Below, piece by piece: positions 1-4,902 of a stretch of 5,168 bases of DNA. The DNA lies in contig JAGVXJ010000046.1 in the NCBI GenBank assembly GCA_018303895.1, positions 1 through 5,168 of the forward strand. Reading direction: 5' to 3'. This DNA comes from Candidatus Pacearchaeota archaeon. GTDB lineage: Archaea; Nanobdellota; Nanobdellia; Pacearchaeales; GW2011-AR1. Every line of letters starts with the position of its first letter. Position 1 is the first letter of the stretch. The notes below the pieces were generated by a model. That model saw only the letters and a program-made list of their open reading frames with translations. It was not told the origin of the DNA and did no database searches. The position numbers were made by a program, and so were the translations under genes.

Positions 1-455
1 ATGTTCTTCACGCCTGGCCAGAATACTACGATACCCAAAAACAACTCTGGATCCCAACACTTCCACTTATTTTCATGAACAAACCTTTGTGCTAAATCTA
101 TTTTTCTGATTAATGATAAAAGCAAAGATAAAGTCATATCCGCTGTGCTATAAGTAACTACATCAGGAGTGTTATATATAGCAATACCTTTCTCTGCAGC
201 TAGTTTAAGATTAATGTTATCAAGCCCTACAGCATAATTAGAAATCACTTTTAGCTTTTGTGCATTATTTAAAGTATCTTCATCAAACCGTTCAGTAACT
301 GTAGACAAAATACCCTCATAATCTCTTACTATTTCTTTTAATTTATCTCTGGATAGTGGACTATTTTCCGAGTTCATTTCAACATCAAAGTAAGGGGATA
401 ATAATTCTTTAGCTACTAACGGTATTCTTCTAGTAATAAATATCTTTGGTTTCAT
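1..455 (-). CDS. D-2-hydroxyacid dehydrogenase (glyoxylate/hydroxypyruvate reductase-like), partial
   Basis: NAD(P)H-dependent reduction of a 2-oxo acid to a D-2-hydroxy acid (for example glyoxylate or hydroxypyruvate) is the family reaction, in the cytoplasm. About 151 codons are visible; the C-terminal part, with the Rossmann glycine motif and the catalytic Arg/Glu/His, lies beyond the left edge. Seen: start MKPKIFITRRIP, then NYAVGLDNIN, then NTPDVVTYSTAD followed by a Leu-rich helix and ENKWKCWDPELFLG, all in the order usual for GyaR-type enzymes. The ATG at 455 is chosen because an ATG at 460 meets a stop after two codons. It starts 4 bases after the aminotransferase stop, so the two are probably co-transcribed and translationally coupled. 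After LFLG (bases 1-32) the translation IVVFWPGVKN does not resemble the expected lead-in to GxGxxG, so the window edge may be frameshifted, erroneous or chimeric. The exact substrate is unknown. Confidence 0.85.
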   Translation of the reverse strand, partial: MKPKIFITRRIPLVAKELLSPYFDVEMNSENSPLSRDKLKEIVRDYEGILSTVTERFDEDTLNNAQKLKVISNYAVGLDNINLKLAAEKGIAIYNTPDVVTYSTADMTLSLLLSLIRKIDLAQRFVHENKWKCWDPELFLGIVVFWPGVKN

Positions 456-459
456 ATCA

Positions 460-1707
460 TCAAGACTCTTTTTTATTTAAAACCTGGCTTGTTCTTAAAA
501 ACCCTTCATCAATAAGATTGAGATTATTAACAAGAGGGCCATAAGAGACACGTATTGCATCTGTCATAGTTCTTCCAAAACCCCATCCGGGAACAAATAT
601 AACTCCCTTCTCTTCTATTACTTTTTCTACAAATTTAGCACCGTCAAATCCCACTTTAATACAAGTATATAATCCACCCTGCGGAATTAAGTAAGGTAAG
701 TTTAAATACTTATTAATTGAGCTAATAGTATACTCCGCTGCTTTCTTGTATTTGTCTTTCACTTCATTAATATAAGATTTGAGTATATTTTCTTTAATGG
801 ATTTTTCTATGAATCTGCTCAAAGCCATTTGGTGTAATGTATCCGGACAAAGAACTGAAGAACATTGAATAGATTCTAAAGCTTCAATAACGCTTTCCGG
901 TGCTTCAATCCATCCCAATCTTCTTCCCAACCCTCTAATCCATTTGGAATTAGAATGGATTGACAAGTAGTTTTCATTTGGTTCCCATGAATAATATTTA
1001 GGTAGTTCTTCTAAGAAAACTATATCTTTGTAAGCAAAATCTATTAGTAAAAAACCACCAATCTCTTTTGCGGCTTTTAATGCTGCTTCTACAAAAGCAT
1101 CAGAAAGCACTTGGGAAGTGGGATTGTCTGGAGAAACCAATAATATTACTTTTGGTTTTTCTTTTATAATTGTTTCAACAAAAAGAGCTATTCTTTCTTC
1201 AGCAATATACTTCCAAGAATCAGTATCAATTACTGGAAAACGGATGATTTCCACATCTAAAGCACTAACTAATTGGGAAGGAAAATTACAGTAAGAAGGA
1301 TCTAAGAGTAATATCTTATCACCTGGGTCTAAAAGTACTTTTAGAAGGTCATAGGTAAGCTGTGTTGAGTTTGCCCCTATTGCAATTTGAGTGGGTTGTA
1401 GCTTGGTAATGTTATGAATATGTTTTTCATACTTAACTAAAGCTTCTTTACATTCTAACATCCCTAATGTTGGGGAATAGCCTCCCGATTCATGAAATAA
1501 TTTATTATCCTGAACAATTTCTAAATAAGCCTCGCGAAGCTGTTCTGGAGCATTATGGTTCACCCATCCTCCTGAGAAAGAAATGACACTAGATGGGTCT
1601 AATCCTATTTTCTTAAAATAAGAAGGGCTGGCATAGCTCATAATCTGCCTCACTGGTGAAATCGTTTTTTTAAACATCAATGATTTTTTTGATAATGTTG
1701 GTTCCAT
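460..1707 (-). CDS. PLP-dependent class I/II aminotransferase
   Basis: Fold-type I aminotransferase, predicted to move an amino group between an amino acid and a 2-oxo acid using pyridoxal phosphate in the cytoplasm. Numbered from the ATG at 1707 (415 residues, usual family length): SPVRQIM near the N-terminus, VISFSGG, GGYSPTLG, the phosphate-side segment IGANSTQ, DPGD, the ring-binding asparagine N195 in SPDNPTS, D223 and Y226 in DFAYKD, the Schiff-base lysine K255 in SNSKWIRG followed by GRRLGW (R263), PQGG, and the carboxylate-binding arginine R386 in AIRVSYG. No catalytic residue is missing. The frame extends upstream to a TTG at 1722, but that TTG overlaps the GGAGG ribosome site, so the ATG 8 bases beyond it is the better start. 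It follows fabG by 17 bases and precedes a hydroxyacid dehydrogenase by 4. Substrate cannot be assigned; coupling to the dehydrogenase suggests an amino acid/2-oxo acid/2-hydroxy acid route (inference). Confidence 0.93.
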   Translation of the reverse strand: MEPTLSKKSLMFKKTISPVRQIMSYASPSYFKKIGLDPSSVISFSGGWVNHNAPEQLREAYLEIVQDNKLFHESGGYSPTLGMLECKEALVKYEKHIHNITKLQPTQIAIGANSTQLTYDLLKVLLDPGDKILLLDPSYCNFPSQLVSALDVEIIRFPVIDTDSWKYIAEERIALFVETIIKEKPKVILLVSPDNPTSQVLSDAFVEAALKAAKEIGGFLLIDFAYKDIVFLEELPKYYSWEPNENYLSIHSNSKWIRGLGRRLGWIEAPESVIEALESIQCSSVLCPDTLHQMALSRFIEKSIKENILKSYINEVKDKYKKAAEYTISSINKYLNLPYLIPQGGLYTCIKVGFDGAKFVEKVIEEKGVIFVPGWGFGRTMTDAIRVSYGPLVNNLNLIDEGFLRTSQVLNKKES

Positions 1708-1715
1708 ATTTAATG

Positions 1716-1720
1716 CCTCC
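1716..1720 (-). promoter_or_regulatory. Shine-Dalgarno GGAGG of the aminotransferase
   Basis: Minus-strand GGAGG lies 8 bases before the ATG at 1707. It decides the start over the in-frame TTG at 1722, which it overlaps. It sits just past the fabG stop codon. No comparably strong site precedes the genes to the right of position 2690. Confidence 0.82.
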
Positions 1721-1724
1721 AATA

Positions 1725-2462
1725 TTAAATTACTAATCCCCCATCAACGCAAATAACTTGGCCATTAACATAACTAGATGAATTACTGGCTAAAAATAAC
1801 GCTACCTTTGCTACCTCCTCGGGTTCTCCAGCCCTCTTTAGTGTAGTCATTTTAATCATTCTATCCCTTTGTTCTTTAGCTAAATCCGCAACCATATCAG
1901 TTTCAATCAGTCCAGGAGCGATGGCATTAACAGTGATTTTTAATTCAGCCAATTCTTTAGCTGCTGTTTTTGTCAGAGCTATAACTCCTGCTTTACTAGC
2001 GGTATATGCTGCTTGACCAGGATTACCAATTATTCCTACAACTGAAGTAATATTAATGATTTTACCACCATTTAAGATCATTAGTTTAGTGGCTTCCTGA
2101 ATGCAATTAAACGTTCCTTTAAGATTTACGTCAATGATTTCTGACCACTCTTCTTGTGAAGTCTTTATAATCAAATTATCTTTTCTTACTCCCGCATTGT
2201 TTACTAAAATGTCAACTTTTCCAAACTTTTCTTTTATTTGTATAAATATATTTTTAACCTCCTCTATTTTGCTAACATCGGCTTTAATGGCGAATGATTT
2301 GGGAGAATATTTTTTTATCTCAATGATAGTCTTTTCGGCTTCTTTCTCATTTTCATTATAATTCACAACAACTGTTGCTCCGTTCTTAGCAAATTCTATA
2401 GCAATAGCTTTACCAATTCCCCTACTAGATCCAGTAATAAGAGCAACTTTATTTTTTAACAT
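1725..2462 (-). CDS. fabG: 3-oxoacyl-[acyl-carrier-protein] reductase FabG
   Basis: Short-chain dehydrogenase/reductase of 245 residues, the usual FabG length, predicted to reduce 3-oxoacyl-ACP to 3-hydroxyacyl-ACP with NADPH in the fatty acid elongation cycle. Seen: cofactor motif TGSSRGIG (10-17), AD at 61-62 binding the adenine, NNAG (88-91), and the full catalytic tetrad N113 (DVNLKG), S140 (NITS), Y153 and K157 (YTASK), then the APG loop (182-184) and ETDM. The C-terminus ends in VDGGLVI, typical of the family. The ATG at 2462 overlaps the 3' end of the acpS frame by 14 bases, indicating coupled translation; no strong Shine-Dalgarno is visible, in keeping with such coupling. The acpS neighbour supports an ACP-dependent role. 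Other SDR reductases share these motifs, so FabG is the best rather than the only reading. Confidence 0.94.
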   Translation of the reverse strand: MLKNKVALITGSSRGIGKAIAIEFAKNGATVVVNYNENEKEAEKTIIEIKKYSPKSFAIKADVSKIEEVKNIFIQIKEKFGKVDILVNNAGVRKDNLIIKTSQEEWSEIIDVNLKGTFNCIQEATKLMILNGGKIINITSVVGIIGNPGQAAYTASKAGVIALTKTAAKELAELKITVNAIAPGLIETDMVADLAKEQRDRMIKMTTLKRAGEPEEVAKVALFLASNSSSYVNGQVICVDGGLVI

Positions 2463-2700
2463 TTTTTATTATTGCAAAAGCGATAGCTTTGTCCTCACAA
2501 TGGGATAGGCTTATTTTTGCCTGAATGTGCTTTAAGTATTCAACATGAATATAAACTTTTGGAGCTCCAGTTTTATCATTAATTATTTCGATACTTTTAA
2601 AAGGAGGAAGCTTAAAATCTAAGCACCCGATAGCTTTTATTATCGCTTCTTTTGCCGCAAATCTCACTGCTAAATGTTGGGCAGAACTTTTCTTTTTGAA
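2449..2700 (-). CDS. acpS: holo-[acyl-carrier-protein] synthase AcpS, N-terminally truncated fragment
   Basis: AcpS transfers 4'-phosphopantetheine from CoA to a serine of apo-ACP. Only the C-terminal two thirds is present. Seen: KKSSAQHLAVRFAAKEAIIK, which contains the family's RFAAKEA helix with the metal-binding Glu, then IEIINDKTGAPKVYI and the ISLSHCEDKAIAFAII strand pair near the end. The N-terminal segment (GIGxDxxEIxR, with the other metal-binding Asp, roughly 45-50 residues) is absent. A GTG at 2667 could serve as a start but would begin inside the conserved helix, so I do not believe it. The frame stays open upstream to a TAA at 2724-2722, yet family-like residues stop at about 2700, where the AI-2E transporter sequence begins in another frame. 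It overlaps fabG by 14 bases. As it stands the product should be inactive; the missing part was probably lost at a recombination or assembly junction. Confidence 0.85.
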   Translation of the reverse strand, partial: FKKKSSAQHLAVRFAAKEAIIKAIGCLDFKLPPFKSIEIINDKTGAPKVYIHVEYLKHIQAKISLSHCEDKAIAFAIIKNVKK

Positions 2701-3563
2701 ACAATAAAAGGTTTTACTACATTATCAATTATATAAGCAACAATGCCAAAACCAATTAACCCAAATGCAGATGGGACATGTCCCGCGATAATTAAATAAA
2801 TCACAACAGGTAACCAAACAATTGTTGTTCCAATAATTGGTAAAATTCCAGTCAAACATGCTAAGAGTGTAAGCAAAAGTGCATTAGGAATTCCAAAAAT
2901 AAAAAGCCCAATACCGACGATGATTCCTTCAAAAAGTCCAAGGACAACTTGCCCGTAAATAACTGACGAAGTAATTGATTTCGAATATTCAAATAATTGG
3001 TCTTCAATATTTTTTGAAAAAGGAAGTAAACTTCTAATATAAGAAATTAAATTTTCTTCGTCTCTCAAAACAAAAAAGAAAGTAAATAACACAACTAAAA
3101 ATTGAAGAGATAATGTTGGAAAGTCGAGCAAAAGATTTGAAAAAATATTTGTTACTGAATTTGCGGTCTTTGTTAAAAATGAAGAAAGGATTTGTCCTAT
3201 CTGAGAAGAAAAAGTTTCTGAAGCAAACAGCGACGGGAAAAAAGATTTTAAAGGGGTAACTAAATCTAAATCTTGAACAGAAATATAAAGACTAATTGAC
3301 TGTTCAATAAAAAGAGGAGTTAAAAACCAGAATGGGAGGATTATTATGACTACGAGTAAAAGGCAGATTATCGAAACAGAAAGATTTTTTGAAGGGACAT
3401 ATTTATTTATCCATTTTTGAACAGGATTAAACATAAACGCAAGAATACACCCAATTATTATAGAAAGCAAAATTGGCTTGAGAAGAAAAAAAGACAAAAC
3501 TGCAAGTAACGCAAGGATAATGTTTGTCATCACTTTCTTAAAATACTCTTCGTTGAGGTTCAT
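2670..3563 (-). CDS. AI-2E family transporter (PerM/TqsA-like), C-terminally truncated
   Basis: Polytopic membrane protein of the AI-2E/UPF0118 family; members export or exchange small solutes, but most, including archaeal ones, have no proven substrate. Seen: paired hydrophobic segments at about 14-28 and 29-46, another at 60-84, a polar-rich extracytoplasmic stretch about 87-145, a segment at 150-166 ending in VLRDEEN, then YGQVVLGLFEGI (203-214), helices at 213-235, the family motif LPIIGTTIVWLP (241-252), and IIDNVVKP (278-285). After SKR (289-291) the remaining residues, KVLPNI, lead straight to a stop; family members continue with one or two more membrane helices, and full length is usually 330 or more residues. 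The truncation falls exactly where acpS-like sequence begins. The ATG at 3563 is supported by a TATA box 21 bases upstream. Confidence 0.88.
   Translation of the reverse strand: MNLNEEYFKKVMTNIILALLAVLSFFLLKPILLSIIIGCILAFMFNPVQKWINKYVPSKNLSVSIICLLLVVIIILPFWFLTPLFIEQSISLYISVQDLDLVTPLKSFFPSLFASETFSSQIGQILSSFLTKTANSVTNIFSNLLLDFPTLSLQFLVVLFTFFFVLRDEENLISYIRSLLPFSKNIEDQLFEYSKSITSSVIYGQVVLGLFEGIIVGIGLFIFGIPNALLLTLLACLTGILPIIGTTIVWLPVVIYLIIAGHVPSAFGLIGFGIVAYIIDNVVKPFIVSKRKVLPNI
2686..2703. other. Junction between archaeal-type and bacterial-type sequence
   Basis: On the minus strand this A-rich stretch (CAAAAAGAAAAGT) is where AI-2E homology ends and AcpS homology begins, in different reading frames. 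Both genes are incomplete at this one point, and the expression signals differ on the two sides: TATA-box leaderless genes to the right, Shine-Dalgarno use to the left. The low-complexity A run could have given the short identity needed for misassembly or for illegitimate recombination. Confidence 0.7.
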
Positions 3564-3584
3564 AGAAAAAATAAATCAGCAGAA

Positions 3585-3592
3585 TATTTAAA
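3585..3592 (-). promoter_or_regulatory. Archaeal TATA box of the AI-2E transporter gene
   Basis: Minus-strand TTTAAATA is separated from the ATG at 3563 by exactly 21 bases, with purine-rich GAGAAGA immediately upstream as a possible BRE. This spacing puts the expected transcription start at or within a few bases of the ATG, so the message would be leaderless, matching the lack of a Shine-Dalgarno. Confidence 0.65.
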
Positions 3593-3705
3593 TCTTCTCA
3601 TAGAAATAAAAAAATATTTTATCAAAATCTATTGAGCAAAGTTAATTGCAAGTTACAATTAGTTAGATTTTCAGCGGAACAGAATTATTATTAATGAAAA
3701 TAATT

Positions 3706-3801
3706 TTCGCAAAGCGAAGAAATTTTATTTGTGCGATTTTGTCGCGCCAAATTTGGCTACGAAGTAGCAATTAGTTTTTGCTCCAAAATTGCCTCTGGCA
3801 A
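3706..3801. repeat. Cluster of four mini-hairpins
   Basis: Four short inverted repeats follow each other within about 100 bases: TTCGC-aaa-GCGAA (3706-3718); GTGCGA-ttttg-TCGCGC with one G-T pair (3731-3747); GCTAC-gaa-GTAGC (3756-3768); TTGCC-tct-GGCAA (3789-3801). Three share a 5-bp stem and 3-base loop with unrelated stem sequences, so the conserved property is shape rather than sequence. They stand out as GC-containing islands in AT-rich DNA. Confidence 0.6.
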
Positions 3802-3916
3802 ATTTTTTCTGCGAAAAAATAATTAATGGGAAAGGAAATTTTTACTCTTGGTTCTCAGAAATTTTTGCGGGGTTCTCGTAACAATTTAAGAAAGTTCATT
3901 TTGTCGTCGTGAAAAA
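3719..3916 (+). repeat. Direct repeat copy A (about 200 bases), flanking the toxin side of the TA pair
   Basis: Shares with copy B (4449-4652), in the same order and orientation: AAATTTTATTT followed by a GCGA/TCGC hairpin, GCGAAAAAAT, AATTAAT, GAAATTTTTACTC, GTTCTCAGA, GGGGTTCTC, and a closing block AATTTAAGAA(A)GTTCATTTTG then TCGTCGTGAAAAA. The last ~60 bases also recur as copy C. The middle is diverged and contains indels. It ends 6 bases before the toxin stop codon, so on the transcribed strand it trails the toxin gene. Orientation is given arbitrarily as plus. Confidence 0.75.
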
Positions 3917-3922
3917 TGGATT

Positions 3923-4171
3923 TTAATCGTAAACATTTTTTCTGTGCCCGATTCTCAAAACAATTATCCTATTTGCAGAGATAACCACTTCGACTACTGC
4001 TCGATAATCTGCAATTCTTAATCTCCATAATTTTCCGCCTTGCAATCTTTTTAAAAATCTAAATGGGTTGTCTCTTATTGAATAAATTTTCTTTAAAATT
4101 AATTCCGCGTCTTTTTTCTGCAATTTTTTCAAAAAATTTTCTGCGTTTTTTTCAATTTGAATAGAATACAT
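3923..4171 (-). CDS. RelE/ParE-superfamily toxin
   Basis: An 82-residue small basic protein of typical RelE/ParE toxin length. RelE members cleave mRNA in the ribosome; ParE members target gyrase; sequence alone favours the RelE-like mRNA-interferase side only weakly. Seen: N-terminal strand MYSIQIEKNAENFLKKLQ, an alpha helix rich in lysine, DNP followed by RFLKRLQGGKLWRLRIADYRAVVEV, the conserved glycine-strand-R-x-x-DYR core of the fold, then IIVLRIGHRKNVYD, with the C-terminal HRxxVY that carries putative active-site residues. The ATG at 4171 follows the antitoxin stop by a single base, so the two are one operon with the antitoxin first. No Shine-Dalgarno is evident. Repeat copy A lies directly downstream. 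Confidence 0.83.
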   Translation of the reverse strand: MYSIQIEKNAENFLKKLQKKDAELILKKIYSIRDNPFRFLKRLQGGKLWRLRIADYRAVVEVVISANRIIVLRIGHRKNVYD

Positions 4172-4172
4172 T

Positions 4173-4409
4173 TTAGTTTAAAGAAATTCCCATTTCTTTT
4201 GCAATTTGTTCTATTGGTTTTATCATTCCTCTTTTAACATTTTCCAAAGCAATTTTTATGTCTTCAATTTCTTCTTCATTTAATGTTTCGTCTTCGATTT
4301 CATCGAATATAGAATTAATTAATTCGTCATAGGATTGTCTTTCAAATTTTCTAAAATTTTTTAATCTTTCAAGCGTGTTTTGGCTGATTTGAATTGTTGT
4401 TTTTTCCAT
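4173..4409 (-). CDS. Antitoxin of the RelE/ParE-type toxin (RHH-like N-terminus)
   Basis: A 78-residue acidic protein immediately upstream of the toxin gene. The N-terminus, TTIQISQNTLERLKNF, looks like the DNA-binding strand and first helix of a ribbon-helix-helix domain, followed by SYDELINSIFDEI, a pattern seen in archaeal RHH-like antitoxins. The middle is a Glu/Asp-rich linker (DEIEDETLNEEEIEDI), and the C-terminus ALENVKRGMIKPIEQIAKEMGI is the likely toxin-wrapping helix. Inference from the family: it neutralises the toxin and represses its own promoter, helped by the toxin. The ATG at 4409 has a TATA box 21 bases upstream. The identity rests on gene order, size and N-terminal pattern. 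Confidence 0.8.
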   Translation of the reverse strand: MEKTTIQISQNTLERLKNFRKFERQSYDELINSIFDEIEDETLNEEEIEDIKIALENVKRGMIKPIEQIAKEMGISLN

Positions 4410-4430
4410 TTAGTTATTAACTATAGTTGG

Positions 4431-4438
4431 TATATAAA
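4431..4438 (-). promoter_or_regulatory. Archaeal TATA box of the toxin-antitoxin operon
   Basis: Minus-strand TTTATATA lies 21 bases before the antitoxin ATG, with AAAAACA just upstream as a possible BRE. The spacing predicts a leaderless transcript and equals that of the transporter gene. Between box and ATG is CTATAG within ACTATAGTT, a short palindrome that could be an operator half for the antitoxin (inference). Confidence 0.68.
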
Positions 4439-4448
4439 TGTTTTTATG

Positions 4449-4652
4449 GAAAATTTTATTTACGCGACTTCGTCGCATTTGTTTTAGATTTTTTCTTGCT
4501 AATCGCGGGCGAAAAAATATTTTGGGAAAAAATTAATAATGTGAAACGAAATTTTTACTCGGAGTTATTGGTTTTTTTGAAATCTTTGTTCTCAGATTTT
4601 TTCTCAGGGGTTCTCATGAAATTTAAGAAGTTCATTTTGTCGTCGTGAAAAA
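4449..4652 (+). repeat. Direct repeat copy B (about 200 bases), upstream of the TA promoter
   Basis: Same orientation and block order as copy A (see 3719-3916), beginning at GAAAATTTTATTT and ending at TCGTCGTGAAAAAAT. It begins about 10 bases upstream of the TATA box, so copies A and B bracket the whole TA operon with its promoter. Its hairpin is GCGAC-ttc-GTCGC at 4464-4476, a perfect 5-bp stem with a 3-base loop. Near the end it lacks one base relative to A and C (AAGAAG versus AAGAAAG). Confidence 0.73.
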
Positions 4653-4695
4653 ATAAAAAAAAGAAAGAGAAAAACAAGAAGAACCAAGGTTCTTC
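4649..4695 (-). terminator. Hairpin plus T tract, candidate terminator
   Basis: Minus-strand GAAGAACC-tt-GGTTCTTC (4695-4678), an 8-bp inverted repeat, is followed by a T-rich run of about 30 bases including eight T in a row. It would end a minus-strand transcript entering from the right. Archaea often terminate on T tracts alone, so the hairpin may be incidental. Overlapping alternatives (CAAGG/CCTTG, GGTTC/GAACC) exist at the same place. Confidence 0.4.
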
Positions 4696-4812
4696 CTTGA
4701 ACCATCTCCTTTTCTGTTCAGGTGTGCGATATCTCTAAATAATTCGCACCCTTGCATTTATGGATTATTAGCAAAAATGCTCACCTCCGGTGGATATCGC
4801 GTAAAACTCGTT
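4696..4812 (-). ncRNA. Possible structured RNA of unknown class
   Basis: GCGATATC (plus strand, about 4727-4734) and GATATCGC (4793-4800) form an 8-bp long-range stem. The first arm can instead pair through GTGCGA with TCGCAC (about 4723-4749). Inside are GCATTT/AAATGC-type arms and CACC-tcc-GGTG (4782-4792). The minus strand is preferred because a hairpin and T tract follow on that side. It matches no RNA family I can recognise: no tRNA T-arm, no SRP, RNase P or 5S features. It sits between repeats C and B where a gene would otherwise be. Promoter not seen; weak call. Confidence 0.25.
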
Positions 4813-4819
4813 TGAGATT

Positions 4820-4879
4820 AAAAATTTTTGTGGAGTTCTCGTAGCAATTTAAGAAAGTTCATTTTGTCGTAGGGAAAAT
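4820..4879 (+). repeat. Direct repeat copy C (about 60 bases, 3' part only)
   Basis: AAAATTTTTGTGGAGTTCTCGTAG, then the same AATTTAAGAAAGTTCATTTTG block as copies A and B, ending TCGTAGGGAAAA instead of TCGTCGTGAAAA. It is closer to copy A than B is in this block. It begins downstream of the cysteine-rich gene on the transcribed strand, about 24 bases beyond its stop. Confidence 0.75.
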
Positions 4880-4899
4880 AAAAAAGAAAAAGTTAAGAA
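4872..4899 (-). terminator. T-rich terminator-like tract after the cysteine-rich gene
   Basis: Immediately after the stop codon the minus strand reads TTTCTTAACTTTTTCTTTTT and continues T-rich to about 4873, without a hairpin. Oligo-T runs of this kind are the usual archaeal intrinsic termination signal. Confidence 0.4.
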
Positions 4900-4902
4900 A
4901 TT

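Larger units (their letters stand above)
3564..3922. other. Non-coding stretch between the transporter and the toxin gene
   Basis: No credible gene. It contains the transporter promoter (3585-3592), an AT-rich stretch with a 6-bp inverted repeat TAATTG/CAATTA at 3643-3661, a run of mini-hairpins (3706-3801), and repeat copy A (3719-3916). The only coding-like signal is a 14-codon mini-ORF inside repeat A, which recurs in repeat C. Confidence 0.6.
4410..4902. other. Non-coding stretch between the antitoxin and the cysteine-rich gene
   Basis: No credible protein gene in nearly 500 bases. It holds the TA promoter (4431-4438), repeat copy B (4449-4652), a minus-strand hairpin with T tract (4649-4695), a block of possible RNA structure (4696-4812), repeat copy C (4820-4879), and a T-rich tail of the cysteine-rich gene (4872-4899). 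A 73-codon plus-strand frame at 4427-4648 is not believed. Confidence 0.6.

Noticed and set aside
1708..1722. TTG at 1722 as the aminotransferase start
   Set aside because: It overlaps the GGAGG ribosome site that is ideally placed for the ATG at 1707.
2101..2361. Plus-strand 86-codon open frame
   Set aside because: It is antisense within fabG, whose motifs are complete on the minus strand; the product is an unrecognisable Phe/Ser/Leu-rich string.
2449..2667. acpS as an intact 72-residue gene starting at GTG 2667
   Set aside because: That start falls in the middle of the conserved RFAAKEA helix, and family-like residues continue upstream to about 2700; it is a fragment.
3662..3668. GTTAGAT resembling an integron GTTRRRY core site
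   Set aside because: It lies outside the repeats, has no paired RYYYAAC partner, and no such core is conserved in copies A, B and C.
4427..4648. Plus-strand 73-codon open frame
   Set aside because: It runs through the TA promoter and repeat B, and the matching frame in repeat A contains stops, so it is not conserved as coding.
4780..4790. TCACCTCC (plus) / GGAGGTGA (minus) read as a 16S rRNA tail or a ribosome site
   Set aside because: No other rRNA-like sequence surrounds it, and on the minus strand the next ATG is more than 20 bases away; the motif is better explained by the CACC/GGTG stem.
3700..4880. CRISPR array
   Set aside because: The three repeats are 60-200 bases, diverged, and spaced irregularly around genes, with no short identical repeats or unique spacers.
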